In this document: positions 27,326-37,680 of the stretch, in pieces
How the letters are laid out: each line of letters opens with the position of its first letter
Numbering within the stretch: position 1 is the first letter of the stretch
DNA from: Shewanella sp. 1CM18E
Lineage (GTDB): Bacteria; Pseudomonadota; Gammaproteobacteria; Enterobacterales; Shewanellaceae
Assembly (NCBI RefSeq): GCF_023161665.1
Contig: NZ_JALNTW010000011.1
Span: 62,001 to 126,000, forward strand
Length of the DNA: 64,000 nucleotides
Reading direction: 5' to 3'
Made by a program: the position numbers and the translations under genes
The notes under the pieces: generated by a model
What the model was told of the DNA's origin: nothing
What the model saw: the letters and a program-made list of their open reading frames with translations, nothing else
Databases searched by the model: none

Positions 27326-29219
27326 AATCACTCGATATAAATATGCTGCCATCTCTAATTACTCTCGAATTGTCTTTCTTCTTGCGCCACGTTAATCCAC
27401 TGCGGTCATAAAACTCCAACAACTGAATACTGGCTTTGCGGCCAAGCTTAATAATTGAGTTGAAATCAGCAGTTTTGATCTCACCACTGGTGTTGATTTG
27501 ATTACGAATAACATCGGCGTAGAAATACAGACTTTCGGTTAGCATAAAGCGGTCTTTAATAATCGCTGACAGATAACCCAGCTGAATAAGCTTACGGCAC
27601 AGGCCGCGAACAACTGTCAGATCTAGGTTTAATTCAGTTGCTAAATCTGACGACCATAACGGCCCTTTAGCGCTAATTAGTTGCTGCTTTATTTGCGACC
27701 ACAAAAGCTGCTCAACATCTGACAACGCTAAATTGTGGCGTGGTAGGTGCAATAAACCGCGGGTGCTCTGCAGTAGCTTTTGTTCTCTAAGCCCATCGGT
27801 GAGTTTCAAGAGCACTGGCAATGGATAGTGGTTGTGAGTCATGCGCTGCAGGCGGTTAATACTCAAACCTAATAGCTCAGGAGATTGCTGATGATAATCG
27901 GCGATAAGAGCCAGTAGTTGCGCTTCAATCTGCTGCTGCAATGCACTTGATAACAGATAACCATCAAGGTTTATCAGCTGCTCATCTGTCAAACAGGCGG
28001 CTTGCTCAGTTAACTGATTGGCCCACATAAAAGCCGACTTTGACACGCAGTGATGGTTTATTTGCGCCTTTAAACTCGCCGTTAGCGAGTCACACTGTTT
28101 AAGCTTTTCTAAGTAAGCTAAACGCTCATCACTGCGCTTAGCGCGAGTTGGCGGATTCAGATCTAATACCCGCAGCGCCCCTAATGTGGTTTTGGCGGCA
28201 CTGTCACGCACAATGATCCTATCTTGCTCGACACAACCAAGTGCCTGCTCACATTGCAGCTCAACTAAAGCGCTGCCGTCAGTAAGGTTTTGCAGCAAAC
28301 CTAAGCGCGCCGTGGTGTGGCGATTACCAAGATGCACTTGCACGCTTTGCCAGTGCTTAAATGGCAATACAGATTCAAAAACACCACAAATGACTTTTGG
28401 CGCTTCGATTGTTGCTACGACATGATCAAGCTCGGTTAACCAGTCACCGCGCTCAGCGCCGCGATGCGCATCTACGCCAGTGATGTTGAGAGCCACCCGC
28501 TGACAATGATGGGCGTTATCACTTACTCGACCTTGGCTATGTAGCGTTCTGACTTTGACCGGTTTTCGCTGACCCGATAGATACAGGTTTTGCCCTTGGC
28601 TGACGTGACCGCTAATCACAGTACCTGTGACTACAAGACCCGCGCCTTTTACGCTAAAAGCTCGGTCGATTGCCATGCGAAAACTGGCTTGCTCGCGAGT
28701 CTGTTTAAGCTTGGTTATTTGCATTTGCGCAAGCTGAGTAATCGCATCGTTTAACTCACTAATACCAAAGCCAGTTTGCGCCGAGACCACATAGATATCA
28801 GTTTGCCTTTGATGTGTTGCCAGTAGCTCACTCACCTCAAGCTTAACCATCTCAACGCGTTCACTGTCGACTTTATCTTGCTTGGTGAGCACCACAATTA
28901 AGTGTTCAAGATTAAGCAGTTGTAAAATAGCTAAATGCTCATGGGTTTGCGGCATCACCCCATCATCACAAGCGATAATCAATAGCGCATGTTTGGCGCA
29001 GCTCACCCCTGCCAACATGGTATTAATAAACTTGCTGTGACCCGGCACATCAACAAAGGCTAGACGCTCGCCGCCGGCTAAATCCATAAAGGCGTAACCC
29101 AGCTCGATAGTCATGCCGCGCTTTTTTTCTTCCGGTAATCGGTCGGCATCAGTACCTGTTAGTGCTTGAATGAGGCTGGTTTTGCCGTGATCCACATGAC
29201 CTGCGGTAACAATAATCAT
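27303..29219 (-). CDS. selB: SelB, selenocysteine-specific elongation factor
   Basis: 638-residue GTPase that brings Sec-tRNA to in-frame UGA by binding the SECIS hairpin. The G domain has GHVDHGKT at 7-14, DVPGH near 59 and TKQDK for guanine recognition. The translation-factor beta domains follow, then four winged-helix repeats (about 370-625), of which the last two bind SECIS RNA ([21 protein letters not shown] near 600). It overlaps selA by four bases (ATGA). The final seven residues (LAEEHRS) and the stop are encoded on the strand opposite the 3' end of selC, beyond the point where I expect the family domain to end. Confidence 0.95.
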   Translation of the reverse strand: MIIVTAGHVDHGKTSLIQALTGTDADRLPEEKKRGMTIELGYAFMDLAGGERLAFVDVPGHSKFINTMLAGVSCAKHALLIIACDDGVMPQTHEHLAILQLLNLEHLIVVLTKQDKVDSERVEMVKLEVSELLATHQRQTDIYVVSAQTGFGISELNDAITQLAQMQITKLKQTREQASFRMAIDRAFSVKGAGLVVTGTVISGHVSQGQNLYLSGQRKPVKVRTLHSQGRVSDNAHHCQRVALNITGVDAHRGAERGDWLTELDHVVATIEAPKVICGVFESVLPFKHWQSVQVHLGNRHTTARLGLLQNLTDGSALVELQCEQALGCVEQDRIIVRDSAAKTTLGALRVLDLNPPTRAKRSDERLAYLEKLKQCDSLTASLKAQINHHCVSKSAFMWANQLTEQAACLTDEQLINLDGYLLSSALQQQIEAQLLALIADYHQQSPELLGLSINRLQRMTHNHYPLPVLLKLTDGLREQKLLQSTRGLLHLPRHNLALSDVEQLLWSQIKQQLISAKGPLWSSDLATELNLDLTVVRGLCRKLIQLGYLSAIIKDRFMLTESLYFYADVIRNQINTSGEIKTADFNSIIKLGRKASIQLLEFYDRSGLTWRKKKDNSRVIRDGSIFISSDLAEEHRS

Positions 29220-30703
29220 GATACGGCCTCCAGGCTTGTTGCAGGCGTTTGACTAGGCACTTGCTCAAAGTCGAGCAGGCTTGTTGTCAGGACTTCGATT
29301 AACTGGCTGTCACTGTCAGCGCCGCGCAAGTCTAGCCACAACTGATTAGCAGTAATGCGGCCAATAATTGGCATGCTGGCGGCTTTAAAATGCTTATCCA
29401 GCTGCAACACGCTTGGCGAGTGCTTCTGTTTGCTAGCGTTAGTATTAACAGCAAGACACAGCGCCACAGAATCAAGCAGTACATCAGGTTGCGAGCCGCT
29501 GCCTACTTGGGTTTGGCAAGCTTGAATTGTTACATCAAATAGGCTGCCATTGACGCTATCAGCTAATTGCTGCAGTGTTTGTGCAAGCTGTTCAAGTTCA
29601 ACCAAAGGACGGGAGAGCTTTCTAAAAATAGGTAATTGGCTATCTAGCGTTTGTGGATTACGGTACTGCATCAAGGTCGCTTCAAGTGCGGCTAGCGTCA
29701 TTTTATCGCAGCGCAGTGCACGCTTTAGTGGATGTGCTTGTAGCTTAGCAATCAGTTCGCGATCGCCCACCACTAAGCCGGCTTGCGGCCCGCCGAGCAG
29801 CTTGTCGCCAGAAAAACTCACCAGATTAACGCCATCTTTTAGCATCTGCTGCGGCATGGGTTCTTTTGATAAACCAAAGCGCGACAAGTCGGTGAGCGCG
29901 CCGCTGCCAAGATCGGAGATCAGTGCGATACCTTTGCCTTTACATAAAGCCGCAAGCTCAGCCTCTTCGGTGACCTTAGTAAAACCACTAATATGATAAT
30001 TACTGGTATGCACCTTCATAATTGCCGCAGTGTTTTCAGTAATCGCGGCGGCGTAATCTTTAAGATGAGTGCGGTTAGTACAACCCACTTCCACCAGCTT
30101 GCAACCGGCTTGAGCCATAATGTCTGGGATCCGAAACGCGCCGCCAATCTCCACCAGCTCACCGCGAGAAACTATCACCTCTTTACCGGCAGAGGTTGCG
30201 GCCAGCATCAATAAAACTGCGGCGGCGTTGTTGTTAACGATGCAGCAACTGTCAGCTCCCGTTAGCTCATTAATTAGTGCGGATATTGCACTGTCGCGGT
30301 GACCACGTTTACCTTGGCCCATATCAAACTCAAGCGGCACAGGACTGCGCATCACTTGAGTGACCGCATCAATCGCCGCTTCACACATCTGCGATCTCCC
30401 GAGGTTGGTGTGCAATATGGTGCCTGTTAAATTAATAACAGGGGTCATGCTTTGACGCTGGGCTTTGCTAATACGGCTGGCTAACTCGGTTGTAATATTC
30501 GCGGAATCTAAGCACCAGTTTGGTAAGCTTTGACTGTTGGTGATTTGCTGACGTGCATCGTCAAGCATTTGCGTCAATAAGGATTTAATCCAAGATTTAC
30601 CCTGCTGGTCAATAAAACCTATCACTTGAGGTATCAGCAGCAAGCTGTCCATTGCAGGTAAACAACGGTAAAGAGCTTGAGTGGAGTTGATAGCTTGAGT
30701 CAT
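29216..30703 (-). CDS. selA: SelA, L-seryl-tRNA(Sec) selenium transferase
   Basis: 495-residue PLP enzyme that converts seryl-tRNA(Sec) to selenocysteyl-tRNA(Sec) using selenophosphate. The PLP lysine is in SGDKLLGGPQAG near 308-310. Other landmarks are INLTGTILHTNLGRS, SRGELVEIGGAFRIP and ALRCDKMTLAALEATL. It overlaps selB by four bases, so the two are surely co-translated, and a terminator lies just upstream after fdhE. selD is not in the window and must be elsewhere. Confidence 0.96.
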   Translation of the reverse strand: MTQAINSTQALYRCLPAMDSLLLIPQVIGFIDQQGKSWIKSLLTQMLDDARQQITNSQSLPNWCLDSANITTELASRISKAQRQSMTPVINLTGTILHTNLGRSQMCEAAIDAVTQVMRSPVPLEFDMGQGKRGHRDSAISALINELTGADSCCIVNNNAAAVLLMLAATSAGKEVIVSRGELVEIGGAFRIPDIMAQAGCKLVEVGCTNRTHLKDYAAAITENTAAIMKVHTSNYHISGFTKVTEEAELAALCKGKGIALISDLGSGALTDLSRFGLSKEPMPQQMLKDGVNLVSFSGDKLLGGPQAGLVVGDRELIAKLQAHPLKRALRCDKMTLAALEATLMQYRNPQTLDSQLPIFRKLSRPLVELEQLAQTLQQLADSVNGSLFDVTIQACQTQVGSGSQPDVLLDSVALCLAVNTNASKQKHSPSVLQLDKHFKAASMPIIGRITANQLWLDLRGADSDSQLIEVLTTSLLDFEQVPSQTPATSLEAVS

Positions 30704-30747
30704 AGGTCTTCGTCTAGTTAGTTCAATGATGTTAGATATTTAGGTTA

Positions 30748-30777
30748 ATAAAAGAGCCGCAGCGCAATGCGGCTCTT
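30748..30777 (-). terminator. terminator of the formate dehydrogenase operon
   Basis: Ten-base-pair stem AAGAGCCGCA (30752-30761) with TGCGGCTCTT (30768-30777), then TTTTATT on the minus strand. It separates fdhE from selA, although read-through into selAB is possible. Confidence 0.8.
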
Positions 30778-30802
30778 GTTCGACTTACGTGGTTAAAGCT
30801 GG

Positions 30803-31765
30803 CTAATGAATATCACCGACTTTAAGCTGAGGCTCGGACTCCATAGGCTCTTGCTCATGAGCAAGTAGCAATGGGTTCACCGTGGTTGCGCTGTATCCTT
30901 GCTCAACCAAATGGCTGTCCATCACCAAGGTCGCCAAGTCGTCGGCTGCCACTTCCAGTCTTGGGTTGATGTCGGTAAAGAACATCTTGGTATACCCCTT
31001 ACAGGTGTCGCAGCTTTCTACCCGAATAGCGGCATTAGTTTCGGTTTCAGCCCACAAGAACACGCCCTTGCTCTCGCCGCATGAGGTGCACTCGGCGCGC
31101 ACTTCATGCCACTCGGTTTCACACAAGCTGCAATGCAAGTAACGCAGGCCAACACGTGGTTCTTCCTTGATAACGCTACCCACTGGGTGACTGCCACACA
31201 CTGGGCATAAACGCTTATGCGCCTCACCTTTATCAGCCAAAGTTTGGGCAACATCCACTGCCCAATGTGACCAGTAAACAGATAACGATGCCCAAATAAA
31301 CAGGCTGTACTGTGCTGGCACTTCAGCAAAGTGACCACCTAACATCGACTTGGCGTAACCTTGCAGTACATCAGCTTCCGCTTTGGCTAGTTCCTTTAGC
31401 ACTACATGCAAGTCAGTACTGACTTTAGGCATAAGCTCACTAACAAGTTCCAGCAATACCGACTGCCAATAATTGCCCCACTCAAAATGCTGCTGCGCCA
31501 TAGGCTGAGCTTGGTTGAGATCTAACTCTGGCTTAGGGCCAAAGCAGCTCTTTGCCGCCTCACCGTAAAGTGCCGCTACCTTTTCTTGGGCGCCAACTAA
31601 CTGCTCAAGCAAACCAAAGTATTCTGTTAATCCAGATTCTTCGGCGAGCTCTGCAAGTCGCTTAGCGCGAAATTGATAAACGGCTTTTGGGTCAGCTGCG
31701 ATCACGGTTTTAATGTCCAATGACTGACCAGGGATCTTTTCAGCGTCGAGTATTGCTGTGCTCAT
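30803..31765 (-). CDS. fdhE: FdhE, formate dehydrogenase accessory protein
   Basis: 320-residue FdhE, a cytoplasmic rubredoxin-like protein needed for maturation of the respiratory formate dehydrogenases. The C-terminal half carries four CXXC pairs: CPVC, CSLC, CTSC and CDTC (about 195-265). The N-terminal half is helical (PKAVYQFRAKRLAELAEES). It lies 14 bases after the cytochrome subunit gene and closes the fdn operon before a terminator. Confidence 0.92.
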   Translation of the reverse strand: MSTAILDAEKIPGQSLDIKTVIAADPKAVYQFRAKRLAELAEESGLTEYFGLLEQLVGAQEKVAALYGEAAKSCFGPKPELDLNQAQPMAQQHFEWGNYWQSVLLELVSELMPKVSTDLHVVLKELAKAEADVLQGYAKSMLGGHFAEVPAQYSLFIWASLSVYWSHWAVDVAQTLADKGEAHKRLCPVCGSHPVGSVIKEEPRVGLRYLHCSLCETEWHEVRAECTSCGESKGVFLWAETETNAAIRVESCDTCKGYTKMFFTDINPRLEVAADDLATLVMDSHLVEQGYSATTVNPLLLAHEQEPMESEPQLKVGDIH

Positions 31766-31779
31766 AATTAGTGTTTTTC

Positions 31780-32412
31780 CTACTTATTAGTCTTTAATTC
31801 AGGATCGTTTAGCATGTTAGGGTGATGCTTCTTGCACCAAGCCCGCGACACATAGCCGTACAACATGCCGGCAACCGATCCTTCTACCCACGTTGCCATC
31901 CAAAAGTGCACAATCACGAAGATCAACATGATCACGGCGCAGATTGCGTGGATTAAAATGGCCCACTGAATAGCAATTGCATCAAAGTAAGGGGCAAAGT
32001 AAGGCTGCCACATCATGATGCCGGTAATCGTCAATGCGATTGAGGTCACCACGAAGGTACGGAACAGCACTTTTTGACCTGGGTTGTAATGGCCGATTGC
32101 AGGGATTTTGTCCTCGTTTTCGAACATCACGTCCTTGATAGCTAACATCCATGTTAGGTCGTTCTTTTCCCACTTGTTATGGTGGTAATAGCGCACCAAC
32201 ATCAACATTAGCGGCAGGCACATCAGCAAGCCGGCAATAGGGTGAACAAAGCGCGCCATTTGTGGCGTACCTGCAATCGCTCCCAACCATTGAAATGATG
32301 GGAAGAAGAAAGCAAAACCAGTTAGGAATGTCACCAAACCTGCTGCAACCACAAACCAGTGACAGATGCGGTCGAACAACTTATGGCGCAAAATCATATT
32401 CTGCTTATGCAT
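31780..32412 (-). CDS. fdnI: formate dehydrogenase gamma subunit, cytochrome b556
   Basis: 210-residue inner-membrane cytochrome b that passes electrons from the FeS subunit to quinone. Four membrane helices contain the heme-ligand histidines expected for the family (DRICHWFVVAAG, MARFVHPIAGLL, ILIHAICAVIM, IFVIVHFWMATW). AAGGAG precedes the ATG. It starts five bases after the beta-subunit stop. The E. coli counterparts FdnI and FdoI cannot be told apart here; the fdn name is by convention. Confidence 0.92.
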   Translation of the reverse strand: MHKQNMILRHKLFDRICHWFVVAAGLVTFLTGFAFFFPSFQWLGAIAGTPQMARFVHPIAGLLMCLPLMLMLVRYYHHNKWEKNDLTWMLAIKDVMFENEDKIPAIGHYNPGQKVLFRTFVVTSIALTITGIMMWQPYFAPYFDAIAIQWAILIHAICAVIMLIFVIVHFWMATWVEGSVAGMLYGYVSRAWCKKHHPNMLNDPELKTNK

Positions 32413-32417
32413 GAGCG

Positions 32418-33320
32418 TTACTCCTTATCTGACTTATCTGAGTGAGTGTGGTCGAACGCAGCTGGCTCGTCCTCTTCAACAAGGTTACGACCCACTGTAA
32501 TGCGGTGTAAGCAAGCAACAGCAACTGTTGCCATGATGCCCGCCGCACCCAATGGTTTAACCACGTCTTGCCATAACTTAACTGGCACACTCGTTTTCGG
32601 ATCCGCTGGTAAGCCATAGTCTTGCGGCTTATTAATGTCATGCAAAATCATGATCATGCCTGTACCACCCACACCTTCAGGGTTGTATAGGCCGGCATTA
32701 ACATAGCCACGCTTACGCAGTTCTTTAATTCGTAAGTCGGCAATAAACAGCATGTCTTCACGGGTGCCGTACTTCAGTGCGCCTGTAATACAAGACTTAA
32801 CACAAGCTGGCTCTTGGCCCACTTGAATACGGTCTGAACACATGGTGCACTTGTAGGCCTTTTGATCGATAGGGTCGAGTCTTGGTACATCGAACGGACA
32901 AGCCGACACGCAGTAGCCACAACCCGTACACTTATCAGAGTCAAAATCCACCACACCGTTTGCACGCTGCACAATGGCACCTTTAGTCGAACAAGCGGTT
33001 AAACAGGCTGGATCGTCACAGTGCATACATGCGCTATGGGCGAAACGCCAATTTAGCTTGTTATCTCGCTCAACTTCTTGGTACTTCATCAGCGTCCAAC
33101 ACTCAGAAGACAGGTCCATTGGGTTCTGGTAAGAACCTTGGAAGCTACCCACTGGTGCACGCAGATCGTTCCATTCAGAACACGAAACCTGACACGCTTT
33201 ACAGCCATTACACTTAGTGGCGTCGAATAACTTAGCCACCTTACTTAACTTACGTCGTACCTGCGCCGCAGGAGTGAGCTCTGATGTGCCAGAGCTTAAA
33301 ATGATATCTTGAGCAGACAT
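32418..33320 (-). CDS. fdnH: formate dehydrogenase beta subunit, four [4Fe-4S]
   Basis: 300-residue iron-sulfur subunit. Four cysteine clusters are visible: CNGCKACQVSC, CDDPACLTAC, CTGCGYCVSAC and CTMCSDRI...CVKSC, enough for four [4Fe-4S] clusters. A C-terminal membrane helix (LGAAGIMATVAVACLHRI near 265-282) anchors it, as in FdnH. It starts two bases after the catalytic subunit stop. It wires the periplasmic catalytic subunit to the cytochrome b. Confidence 0.94.
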   Translation of the reverse strand: MSAQDIILSSGTSELTPAAQVRRKLSKVAKLFDATKCNGCKACQVSCSEWNDLRAPVGSFQGSYQNPMDLSSECWTLMKYQEVERDNKLNWRFAHSACMHCDDPACLTACSTKGAIVQRANGVVDFDSDKCTGCGYCVSACPFDVPRLDPIDQKAYKCTMCSDRIQVGQEPACVKSCITGALKYGTREDMLFIADLRIKELRKRGYVNAGLYNPEGVGGTGMIMILHDINKPQDYGLPADPKTSVPVKLWQDVVKPLGAAGIMATVAVACLHRITVGRNLVEEDEPAAFDHTHSDKSDKE

Positions 33321-33322
33321 GA

Positions 33323-36300
33323 TTAAACTCCCTCAGCCTTAGCGATATCCACTAGGAACGCCTTAAATTCAGGTACCTGGGTATTCGCATCGCCCACTTC
33401 TGTGGTCAGTACGTTACAGCTATAACTTCTACGTGTGAGTGCGTTGTGGCCACCATGACGAGGTAGACCTACGGTGTGCACCATCTGGCCATGAACTTTC
33501 AGTGGCTGCAGACGCTTAGTCACTAATGCTTTAGTTAACAAGCTACCGCGCTTAGAGCTCACCTTGACCCAATCACCATTCGCAATGCCTTTCTTCGCCG
33601 CTAAAATTTCGTCTAATTCAACGAAAGTTTCAGGCATAGAAATCGCTGCTAAACGACAATGAATCGTCCAGAAGTTAAAGTGCTCAGTTAACGAGTAAGT
33701 GGTACACACATATGGGAATTCCGTATGTGAACCTAGCGTATCTTCCACGCCCTCTAACAAACGTACCGCCGGGTTACTGACCACATTAGGGTGTAATGGG
33801 TTAGTACCAATTGGCGATTCCATCGGCTCGTAATGCTCTGGGAACGGACCTTCTGCTAATAGCTTTAGCGAGAAGAAACGACCCACACCCTCAGGCTGCA
33901 TAATGAACGGATGCGCAGACTCTTTTGGTGGTAACGTCATATTGAAGTCACCCACGTCGATGCCGTGCCATTTGCCGTGGTTCCACTCAACGATCATGCG
34001 TTTTGGATCCCAAGGCTTACCGTTAACATCACAAGATGCGCGGTTGTAAAGTACGCGGCGGTTTTGCGGCCAAGAGAACGCCCAACCTGGAGTGATACCC
34101 TTGCCTGACGTATCAGAGTTATCACGACGCGCCATCATGTTGCCGGCTTCGGTCCAGCTACCAGAGTAGATCCAGCAACCACATGACGTACTACCGTCAT
34201 CTTTTAGCTGGCTAAAGCTATCAAGCTGCTTACCGGTTTTAAGATCGATACCGTTAAGCTCTTTTGCCACTTCTTCACCGTGTGGGAAGTATGGGTTGTG
34301 GTAGCCTGCCCAGTTCACCGCTTCTATCGGCTCTGGTAGCACGCCACCTTCAGCTTTATACAGCTCGCGCAGCTTCATTAAGATGCCTGATAAAATTTCG
34401 GCATCAGGCTTAGACTCGCCCGGTGGATTCGCGCCCTTCCAGTGCCACTGCATCCAGCGACCTGAGTTAACAATACAGCCTTCTTCTTCAGCAAATAGTG
34501 TTGTCGGTAGACGGAACACTTGCGTTTGAATTTCGCTTGGTTGTACGTCGTTAAACTCACCGGCTTTTTGCCAGAATACTGAGGTTTCTGTCGCTAACGG
34601 ATCCATCACCACTAGGTACTTCAGCTTGCATAATGCAGCTAAAGTCTTGTTACGGTTTGGCATAGAGTTAATCGCGTTAACCCCTTGCACGAAGTAACCG
34701 TTCACTTGGCCCTTGTACATCATGTCGATGTGCTTGGTGAAGTCGTACTGTAAGTCCCACTTAGGTAACCAGTCATAACCAAAGCTATTGGCCGCAGTTG
34801 CGTGCTCGCCCCAGAAACTCTTCATCTGTGAGATAAAGAACTTAGGATAGTTAGACCAGTAGTTGGTTTGGCCCGGACGCAACGCCTTAGGCGTATAGTT
34901 ATTTAGATATGTGCTTAAATCTGTATCGTTATCATTTGGTAGCTTTAAGTAACCTGGTAGGTTCTGACATAGCAGACCCATATCGGTTGCGCCCTGTACG
35001 TTTGAGTGACCACGTAGTGCGTTAACACCACCACCCAATACGCCGATATTACCCAGTAGCAACTGCACTAATGCCATAGAACGGATGTTCTGTGCGCCTT
35101 TAGTGTGGTGGGTCCAGCCCAATGCATACATGAAAGTCGCCGCTTTATCATGAACGTGTGTGCTACCAATTAGCGCACAAACTTTTTCATAATCTTCAAC
35201 TGGCGTACCGGTAATATTGCTTACTGTTTCAAAGTCGTAACGGTCAACGTGATGCTTTAATAAGTTCCACACACAACGTGGGTGCTCATAGGTTTCATCA
35301 ACTTTGGCATAACCATCTTCATCTAATTCGTAGTACCAAGAGTCTTTATCGTAAGTACGGCTCTTGTCATCAAAACCACTAAATAGGCCTTCATTGAATT
35401 CGAAATCTTCACGAATGATGTAACTCGCGTTGGTGTACGCTTTTACATACTCGTAGTTAACTTGTTTAGTCTCAATGAGGTATCGACATAGACCTAAAAG
35501 GAATGCGATATCAGTACCACTACGAAGTGGTGCATAGCAGTCAGCTAATGCTGCACTGCGGTTAAAGCGTGGATCCACAACCACCAGCTTGGCGTTATTG
35601 TGTTCCATAGCTTCCGTTACCCAACCGAAACCGACAGGATGTGCTTCAGCGGCATTACCGCCCATGATCACCACGACATTTGAGTTCTTAATATCGATCC
35701 AGTGGTTGGTCATGGCACCGCGCCCAAATGTTGGAGCAAGACTTGCTACCGTTGGGGAGTGTCAGTTACGCGCAATAGTGTCGATGGCTACTAGGCCAAG
35801 AGAACGAGCAAACTTGTGAGTAATAAAACCACCTTCGTTTGGCTGTGCAGATGAAGTCATCATGCCGGTACTCAACCAACGGTTTACTGTGGTGCCATCA
35901 CTATTTTTTTCAATAAAGTTTTCATCGCGGTCGTCTTTCATCAAACGGGCGATACGGCTGAATGCCTCATTCCAGCTAATACGCTTCCACTCGTTAGAGC
36001 CTGGCTCGCGTACTTCTGGGAAATGGTTACGGTTAGGGCTATTTACATAGTCAACTAGACCGGCACCTTTAGGACATAGTGCGCCGCGGTTAACCGGATG
36101 GTCTGCGTCGCCTTCAATGTGGAAAATCGCTTTTTCGGCGTTTTTACCGTTGCTGCCATGGCTGTACATCAACAAGCCACAACCCACTGAGCAATAACAG
36201 CAGTTATTGCGGGTTTCTTTTGCTTTCAACAACTTATACTCACGAGGCGCAGCCATCGCAGTGCCGGGCATTAATCCCAACGCTGATATTGCCGATGTGG

Positions 36301-36343
36301 TCGCTCCGCAGGCACACAGTTTAAAAAACTGTCGTCTGTCCAT
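33323..36343 (-). CDS. fdnG: formate dehydrogenase alpha subunit, selenocysteine protein
   Basis: Molybdenum or tungsten bis-MGD catalytic subunit oxidising formate to carbon dioxide in the periplasm. An in-frame TGA at 35764-35762 encodes Sec194 (context ARN-U-HSPTVASLAPTF; E. coli FdnG has Sec196) and the SECIS hairpin follows at once. Read-through gives 1,006 residues. A Tat signal (DRRQFFKLCACG) starts the protein, then a [4Fe-4S] site (CCYCSVGC ... ALCPKGAG). The ATG at 36343 has GAGG seven bases upstream; an earlier ATG at 36358 has a poorer fit. Automated callers would split the gene into two frames at the TGA. Confidence 0.96.
35723..35764 (-). promoter_or_regulatory. SECIS element of fdnG
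   Basis: Directly after the TGA, a lower stem CCCAA/TTGGG encloses an upper stem GG-(U)-AGCAA with UUGCU-CC, capped by GUC. The single bulged U at 35748 and the small G-U loop match the bacterial SECIS bound by SelB. Confidence 0.92.
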
Positions 36344-36555
36344 ATCACCCTCACACAATTAGTATTGCTACACTGACCGACTATCTCATCTTCGGCACGT
36401 AGTTTTGGTTTTTGTTAAATGAGCCTGCAGCCTTGGATAACAGATCTATATTTTTACTGACGTAAAATAAAAGACTCAAATTTATAAGGCTGAAGCAGAC
36501 TTATTAACGCGAAAAGATTATCCCCAAAGTCAGCTAAACGAACAATTTATTACAC

Positions 36556-36569
36556 ATGATCCAAATCAC
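36556..36569 (-). promoter_or_regulatory. FNR/CRP-type site upstream of fdnG
   Basis: The palindromic core TGAT-CCAA-ATCA (36557-36568) matches the FNR (EtrA in Shewanella) half-sites except for the outer bases. It lies about 215 bases before the fdnG start. Anaerobic control of formate dehydrogenase would fit. Confidence 0.45.
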
Positions 36570-37167
36570 ACAAAAAACGGAACAGAATAAGCAGCGAACC
36601 AGAGAGCAAATAAAAGAATAAAAAACCAATAAACAGGCAATTTGCGCACAAAATCAGAACTTAAAACCACAAAAGCCAACCTAGAACAAAAAGGACTTTA
36701 TGTCTCAACAAGAAAAGACATTATGTCTCACTCGCAACGACTTTAAGATGTTAAATAGATGAATAGACTTGAGGCTTTACAGCACTCAAAAAGAGCAGAG
36801 AAGCGCTTGAAATAAGGGGGGAAGAGCGATGAAAGCAATTAACTCCTACGTAACCTAGCATTGATTTGCTAGGTTTTAAGTTTAGTTTTAGACAATATGG
36901 CACAACCAAAAACCGTACAAAACTTAAGGCATTATTGTTTTGCGCCTAAAAATAGCTGAATTTGCCGTTATAGCAATTTAACCCTGTTTTACCGATAAAG
37001 TCTTTTTGCCCCATTTTGGCACAGTAAATAGTGGGGATTTTCAACAAACAATGCACAAACTTGGTTGCACAGCTTGTGCTACTACTTGAGTAAAAGCCGA
37101 GATGGCTGGTTAAACAGAGCTTGAAGTACGCTTGAAATAAGGCAGCTTTTAAGAAAGCTTGAGGTCA
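36570..37167. other. long intergenic region upstream of fdnG
   Basis: No convincing gene. Contents: TTATGTCTCA twice (36698-36707, 36721-36730), the second inside the palindrome GACAT-T-ATGTC; CGCTTGAAATAAGG twice (36804-36817, 37129-37142); a nine-codon frame at 36829 with GGGGGG upstream; and a hairpin AACCTAGCA/TGCTAGGTT at 36852-36875 followed by T-rich sequence. Confidence 0.5.
36852..36880 (+). terminator. terminator-like hairpin in the fdnG upstream region
   Basis: Nine-base-pair perfect stem AACCTAGCA (36852-36860) with TGCTAGGTT (36867-36875), six-base loop, then TT. It overlaps the stop of a nine-codon reading frame. Confidence 0.5.
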
Positions 37168-37557
37168 TTACTTCTTAGGTAGCTGACAAATTGCTTTTTG
37201 ACCAAACAAACGATAACGGTGTTTGGCAATAAAGTTATAGATCGCGTTGCGCAATCCCCTTGGAAGTAAAGCTGTATGTCTTAGTAAACAAGGCCAGCCC
37301 TGGAGTCGTTTTACAATTTCAATAACGGCATCGCTACGTAAATAGCACTGTTCCTGCTTTATCAAGATCACGCTATCCATTGCCACATCCGTTAATTGAT
37401 ATTGGCTTAACAGCGCTTTCCCTTGGTTCGATTGCAACGCCACCAGTTCAAATACCTTATGAGGATCATGCCTTGTAATGACGCTGACCGCGCCATCACA
37501 TAGATTGCAAGCGCCATCGAAGATCACCACAGCATTTTGTTCAGTACTCTTTTGCAA
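37168..37557 (-). CDS. DCC-family thiol-disulfide oxidoreductase-like protein (DUF393/YuxK)
   Basis: About 129 residues with the family signature FDGACNLCDGAVSVI near 13-27, where the CxxC sits in a thioredoxin-like start, and LLPRGLRNAIYNFIAKHRYRLFG near the end. The family is named for a D-C-C motif; the function is not established. The only upstream start in frame is a TTG at 37557, or a GTG about nine codons in; the start is uncertain. It lies downstream of the permease gene but past its terminator. Confidence 0.75.
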   Translation of the reverse strand: MQKSTEQNAVVIFDGACNLCDGAVSVITRHDPHKVFELVALQSNQGKALLSQYQLTDVAMDSVILIKQEQCYLRSDAVIEIVKRLQGWPCLLRHTALLPRGLRNAIYNFIAKHRYRLFGQKAICQLPKK

Positions 37558-37615
37558 TCCAGCTTCTCTTCAACACTATTTATCCCGATGCTTTCTTTCT
37601 AACACGGTTTAGCGC

Positions 37616-37650
37616 TAAAAAACAAAGAGGCGCTCAATGAGCGCCTCTTT
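37616..37650 (-). terminator. terminator of the zntR-like/permease operon
   Basis: Twelve-base-pair stem AAAGAGGCGCTC (37624-37635) with GAGCGCCTCTTT (37639-37650), then GTTTTTTA on the minus strand. Confidence 0.88.
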
Positions 37651-37680
37651 ATAATGCAGATAAAACTATTGTTAAAGCAT

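Noticed and set aside
33323..35713. separate 796-residue oxidoreductase starting MTNHW
   Set aside because: It is the part of fdnG after the selenocysteine TGA, not an independent gene.
36829..36858. nine-codon frame MKAINSYVT as a gene
   Set aside because: It has a good ribosome site but is too short to call; kept only as part of the fdnG upstream description.
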